Assembly (NCBI GenBank): GCA_030432175.1
Contig: JAUIHU010000103.1
Coordinates: forward strand, 1 to 10,506
DNA from: Verrucomicrobiia bacterium
GTDB lineage: Bacteria; Verrucomicrobiota; Verrucomicrobiia; Limisphaerales; JAUIHU01
Length of the DNA: 10,506 nucleotides
Reading direction: 5' to 3'
Every line of letters starts with the position of its first letter. Position 1 is the stretch's first letter. The notes under the pieces were generated by a model that worked only from the letters and a program-made list of their open reading frames with translations, was not told the DNA's origin and did no database searches. A program made the position numbers and the translations under genes. This document shows, piece by piece, positions 7,008 through 10,506 of the stretch.

Positions 7008-9071
7008 ATGAAATCGTTTCAACTCATTTGTCCTTACGAGCCTGCCGGCGATCAACCTGAAGCTATCCGGTTGTTGTCTCAGGGGTTGGAGAAGGATCAT
7101 CGGGAGCAGATTCTGTTGGGAGTGACGGGGTCCGGTAAAACATTCACCATGGCGAATATCATTGAAAAGTACAACCGCCCGACCTTGATTATTTCTCACA
7201 ATAAAACGTTAGCTGCTCAATTGTACGCAGAGTTTAAATCGTTTTTTCCAAAAAATGCGGTCGAGTATTTCGTTAGTTATTTTGATTATTATCAACCGGA
7301 GGCCTACATTCCCCGGACAGACACCTATATTGAAAAAGACTCTTCGGTAAATGAGGAAATTGAGAGACTGCGCCTGTCAGCGACGAGTTCATTGCTCTCC
7401 AGGGAAGATGTGCTGGTGGTATCCAGTGTGTCCTGCATTTACGGAGTTGGAAGCAAGGATGATTTCGCTGCAATGGCGGCAACAGTGAAAGTGGGGGAAA
7501 CTTTCGGAAGACGCGCATTTCTGGAGAAACTTGTGGATCTCCAATACATACGCGATGATCGCAAGTTCGAGCGCGGCCAGTTCCGCGTGCGCGGAGATAC
7601 TGTAGATCTGAGGTTGGCTTATCGCGAGGATGCTTTGAGAGTGGAGTTTTTCGGTGAAGAAATCGATCGGATCCAGCGGTTTGATCCGATGACCGGGTAT
7701 GTATTTGATGAACTGGATCGGATTTGTGTTTACCCTGGCAAACAATTCACAACGCCTGCCGACAAGCTGCGTATCGCACAACGGACTATCCAGGCGGAAC
7801 TGTTAGAGCGACTTGAGTGGTATGAGAAACAAGGAAAGTATCTCGAAGCTCAGCGATTAAAAACACGTGTGGAGTATGATCTGGAGATCCTGCGAGAGAT
7901 GGGATATTGCAGTGGCATTGAGAATTATTCCCGACATTTGGACGGACGAGAGCCAGGGACGCGACCAGGCACGTTGATCGATTTCTTTCCAGAAGACTTC
8001 TTGCTGATCATTGATGAATCTCACGCGACTGTACCGCAAATCGGAGGAATGTATGCTGGAGATCACGCTCGCAAATCCACATTGGTCGAACATGGATTTC
8101 GCCTTCCGAGCGCATTGGATAATCGTCCGATGAACCAGGAGGAGTTCCGAGAAATTCAAGGTCCAACTGTTTATGTCAGCGCAACTCCAGGTCCAATGGA
8201 AATGAAATGGAGTCGTGGACGCGTTGTTGAGCAGATTGTGCGTCCCACTGGACTGGTGGATCCGCCGGTGTCCATCAGACCATTGAAAGGACAGATTGAT
8301 GATTTAATAGAAGAAGCGCGAAATCGGGTGGAGAAAAAGCAGCGGGTTTTGGTGACAACTCTGACCAAGAAAACCGCAGAAACATTGACAGATTATTTGC
8401 GTGATATCGGGATTCGTGTGAGGTATTTGCACAGTGAAATTGATGCGATCGAGCGAGTGGAGATATTAAGATCGCTGCGCAAGGGAGATTTTGATGTTTT
8501 GGTGGGAATCAACCTTTTGCGGGAAGGGTTGGATATTCCGGAAGTGGCTTTGGTGGCCATCCTGGATGCAGACAAGGAAGGCTATTTACGGTCCACGACC
8601 AGTTTGATTCAAACAGCTGGAAGGGCGGCGCGGAATGAAAACGGGGAAGTTATCTTATACGCGGACAAGAAAACGCGCAGTATTCAGGCATTTCTATCCA
8701 CCACGGAATATCGTCGAAGCAAACAGTTGGAATACAACAAGCAGCATGGGATCATTCCCAAATCCACGACACGACCAATAGAAGAAAGTCTATCATTTGA
8801 GAAAGTGGCCCGAGATGCTGAGTCGGCTGCGTTGAAAGAAACTGGAGCCGACTACAATGTGGTTGAGACGATCAGAGAATTGGAGGCGGAGATGCTGGAA
8901 GCTTCGGAGCGATTGGAGTTTGAAAAAGCCGCTTTGTTGAGAGATCAGATACAACGGTTAAGAAGCACAGGACAGGAGGGAAATCAAAGTGATGGAACGA
9001 ATTCGTTTAATGCGCGGACGCCCAGGAAAAAATTTTGGAAACGGAAACGATCACCGGGAAAATCGAAATAG
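7008..9071 (+). CDS. uvrB: Excinuclease ABC subunit B (UvrB)
   Basis: The damage-verifying helicase-like subunit of nucleotide excision repair, which takes over the lesion from UvrA and recruits UvrC for incision. At 687 residues it has the usual length. The N-terminus (YEPAGDQPEAI) matches the family start, which fixes the ATG at 7008 although no Shine-Dalgarno sequence precedes it. Visible elements in order are Walker A GVTGSGKT (38-45), the aromatic beta-hairpin region around YFDYYQPEAYIP (91-102), DESH Walker B (336-339), the SATPGP helicase motif (from 391) and helicase motifs near LREGLDIPEVAL and QTAGRAARN. The C-terminal UVR helix pair that binds UvrC occupies about 618-653. A basic tail (RKKFWKRKRSPGKSK) ends the protein. 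All catalytic motifs look intact. SOS control is common for uvrB in other bacteria, but I see no recognisable box here. uvrA and uvrC are not in this window. Confidence 0.98.
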   Translation: MKSFQLICPYEPAGDQPEAIRLLSQGLEKDHREQILLGVTGSGKTFTMANIIEKYNRPTLIISHNKTLAAQLYAEFKSFFPKNAVEYFVSYFDYYQPEAYIPRTDTYIEKDSSVNEEIERLRLSATSSLLSREDVLVVSSVSCIYGVGSKDDFAAMAATVKVGETFGRRAFLEKLVDLQYIRDDRKFERGQFRVRGDTVDLRLAYREDALRVEFFGEEIDRIQRFDPMTGYVFDELDRICVYPGKQFTTPADKLRIAQRTIQAELLERLEWYEKQGKYLEAQRLKTRVEYDLEILREMGYCSGIENYSRHLDGREPGTRPGTLIDFFPEDFLLIIDESHATVPQIGGMYAGDHARKSTLVEHGFRLPSALDNRPMNQEEFREIQGPTVYVSATPGPMEMKWSRGRVVEQIVRPTGLVDPPVSIRPLKGQIDDLIEEARNRVEKKQRVLVTTLTKKTAETLTDYLRDIGIRVRYLHSEIDAIERVEILRSLRKGDFDVLVGINLLREGLDIPEVALVAILDADKEGYLRSTTSLIQTAGRAARNENGEVILYADKKTRSIQAFLSTTEYRRSKQLEYNKQHGIIPKSTTRPIEESLSFEKVARDAESAALKETGADYNVVETIRELEAEMLEASERLEFEKAALLRDQIQRLRSTGQEGNQSDGTNSFNARTPRKKFWKRKRSPGKSK

Positions 9072-9087
9072 TCTAAGCTCCTTTTAA
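8992..9087 (+). CDS. Possible short overlapping ORF at the uvrB 3' end (31 codons)
   Basis: Within the last part of uvrB, in another frame, AGGAGGG (8974-8980) precedes an ATG at 8992 by about 11 nt. From it 31 codons run through the uvrB stop and end with TAA at 9085-9087. The peptide would begin MERIRLMRGRPGKNFG and is basic, then polar, with no membrane segment. The only support is the strong ribosome-binding sequence, which may be a coincidence of Gly-Gln-Glu-Gly codons in uvrB. I do not recognise the product and would treat it as unproven. Confidence 0.12.
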   Translation: MERIRLMRGRPGKNFGNGNDHRENRNSLSSF

Positions 9088-9140
9088 GCGAGAATTTAAT
9101 TCGACATTGATTTTAAACTGGAAAAAGGCTTTATAGAATT

Positions 9141-10506
9141 ATGGGCGTTGAAATTCGTCAGGCAACAGTCAGGGATTCACTTTCCTGGTTGGAATTACTT
9201 CAATCTTCACTGAGTGGAGAGTATCAAGACAAGCAGGTATATGAAGCAGACTGGGTTGTTGGCCAACTCAAGCCTGAGAGCCCCGTTGTGACTTGGGTTG
9301 CTGACAATGACGACACCCTATCAGCCGCTGTCAGCATCCTCAAATCACCTAAGAGTGAATCTTCAGTTGCGGCTAAGGAGCATATCATCAATCTGGGTCG
9401 ACTCCTTTATCGTCCAGAATCGCTGACGGACGGATCTTTACTTTCGTTGATTGGCAGTATCTGCGCTCATGCGGATGAGGCTCATCAGATCCTGATCACC
9501 CGAGTCCTGGCCTCTGACAGACTGATTCAGGAATTACTGGAGAATCTGGGATTTCACTGTTTAGGCTATCAGCCATACAAGCATATGTTGAGGTCCAGGG
9601 AAGGGATCCTTTTTTATGCCAGAGGGGCGGAGCGCGCGCCATTGGAGCGGGCGCCGATAGCTAGTTCTTCCACCGCCATTCAGCCTTTGGCTTCCAGGGC
9701 TTTGCAAGCTATGGGACTTCCCAGTTTGTTGCGGGTGCAGGACTCAGTGACTGCTTATCCGTTGGAGGCTGAGGTCAAAATCAAAAGGACAGGTTGGGAT
9801 CAGTTTTGTGAAGTTAAGGCGAATTGTAACAATCGTGCGATGGTGGAAGAAGTTTCAGGGGATTACCACTGGGGGCAAGGGTACCTCAAGAGTCACCTGG
9901 ATTCTCCGGTGAACGCCATTTTAGCTACACCTGAAAAAGAGACTGAGGCGACTGCGGGTATGGCCTTTTTCTATGATGAGATTGATCATTGCATCAGAAT
10001 TATTGATTCGTTTGCGACGGATGATCTTTCACTGGGAGTGATTTTGAACCAGGTCATTAAGACTGCTCGTGATCCTTACAGCGCTGTCTTTGTTGAGGTG
10101 GATATCCTGGCGGATGCTCCTCAACTGCTTAAATGTGCGGAGCAGTTAGGTTTTGTGCCAGTCGCTTACTTACCAGGATTTTACCGTGGCAAAACCCACA
10201 TGAAAGACGTGGTCAAGATGGTCAAACTCAACATGAGCTATTCACTGGAGAATGTTGAATTGACTGAGTCCAGCCGATCTGTGGCGGAGATGGTTGACGC
10301 AAATCTTCAGGAACAGAAACGCGGTGTCGCAATCTTGAATCTGCTTCGTGAATTGCCTATTTTCAAGGGCCTTGGTGATGGCGAGCTTCACAAAATCTCC
10401 CATTTGTTCACCCAGAAACTCTTTAAGAAAGGGGATCAAATTTTTAATCGAGGTGATGCTGGCGATGTTGCGTACATTGTCATGCGTGGGCAGATAGACA
10501 TTTTGC
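9141..10506 (+). CDS. Tandem GNAT-like protein fused to a cyclic-nucleotide-binding domain, 3' end missing
   Basis: An open frame of 455 codons runs from the ATG at 9141 off the right edge. AAAAAGG lies about 12 nt upstream as a weak ribosome-binding site. Residues about 1-160 resemble a GNAT acetyltransferase: a VEIRQATVRDSLSWLELL opening typical of the fold, a strand with NLGRLLYRPESL (about 87-98) and a closing LLENLGFHCLGYQPYK segment. The acetyl-CoA loop (Q/RxxGxG/A) is not recognisable; the equivalent region reads LTDGSLLSLIGS. Residues about 210-375 look like a second, more divergent GNAT-like unit ending in EQLGFVPVAYLPGFYRGK and a DVVKMVKL strand. From about 400 a Crp-type cyclic-nucleotide-binding domain begins (LRELPIFKGLGDGEL, then FKKGDQIFNRGDAGDVAYIVMRGQIDI) and is cut by the window end before the phosphate-binding cassette. 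A ligand-controlled or scaffold role is inference; it might also be catalytically inactive. It begins 69 nt after uvrB, and no terminator is visible between them. Confidence 0.85.
   Translation, partial: MGVEIRQATVRDSLSWLELLQSSLSGEYQDKQVYEADWVVGQLKPESPVVTWVADNDDTLSAAVSILKSPKSESSVAAKEHIINLGRLLYRPESLTDGSLLSLIGSICAHADEAHQILITRVLASDRLIQELLENLGFHCLGYQPYKHMLRSREGILFYARGAERAPLERAPIASSSTAIQPLASRALQAMGLPSLLRVQDSVTAYPLEAEVKIKRTGWDQFCEVKANCNNRAMVEEVSGDYHWGQGYLKSHLDSPVNAILATPEKETEATAGMAFFYDEIDHCIRIIDSFATDDLSLGVILNQVIKTARDPYSAVFVEVDILADAPQLLKCAEQLGFVPVAYLPGFYRGKTHMKDVVKMVKLNMSYSLENVELTESSRSVAEMVDANLQEQKRGVAILNLLRELPIFKGLGDGELHKISHLFTQKLFKKGDQIFNRGDAGDVAYIVMRGQIDIL

Noticed and set aside
6809..7060. Plus-strand frame overlapping the uvrB start, possible leader peptide
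   Set aside because: It overlaps the N-terminus of UvrB in another frame, has no ribosome-binding site, and its composition looks like non-coding sequence.
9021..9050. Slippery A/T run (GGAAAAAATTTTGG) near the uvrB end as a programmed frameshift site
   Set aside because: The codon phase (AGG AAA AAA TTT TGG) does not give a standard X XXY YYZ heptamer followed by a structure, and uvrB needs no frameshift.

Overview
The window looks like an ordinary chromosomal stretch from a bacterium of moderate GC content, most likely a member of the Verrucomicrobiota or a close PVC-group relative. The clues are a PEP-CTERM surface protein with a 'choice-of-anchor E'-like body, a rhomboid protease with an extra conserved C-terminal tail, and a large acetyltransferase-like/cyclic-nucleotide-binding fusion. 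This placement is an inference from protein style, since there is no rRNA or other phylogenetic marker here except uvrB.

Layout, left to right. (1) The 3' end of a low-complexity protein of unknown function enters from the left edge (2-574, +). (2) A PEP-CTERM protein is encoded on the minus strand (730-1422). It has its own promoter candidate and a strong hairpin terminator lying between it and gene 1. (3) Divergent from it is a plus-strand pair 16 nt apart: a PolB-type 3'-5' exonuclease (1642-2361) and an ABC-F ATPase of the Uup/YheS type (2378-4312). (4) Facing this pair tail to tail, with only 21 nt between stop codons, is a minus-strand pair: a family 2 glycosyltransferase (6742-5342) followed by a rhomboid protease (5314-4334). 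(5) A 265-nt divergent intergenic region leads to uvrB (7008-9071, +). (6) The window ends inside a long plus-strand gene (9141 to beyond the edge) with two GNAT-like halves followed by the start of a cyclic-nucleotide-binding domain.

The genes do not form one obvious pathway. Exonuclease and UvrB are DNA maintenance functions, ABC-F acts on the ribosome, and glycosyltransferase, rhomboid and PEP-CTERM protein belong to envelope biology. I found no mobile element, CRISPR array, tRNA, rRNA, phage gene or toxin-antitoxin pair. The most unusual item is the GNAT-like/GNAT-like/cNMP-binding fusion at the right edge. I do not see a convincing undescribed multi-gene system.
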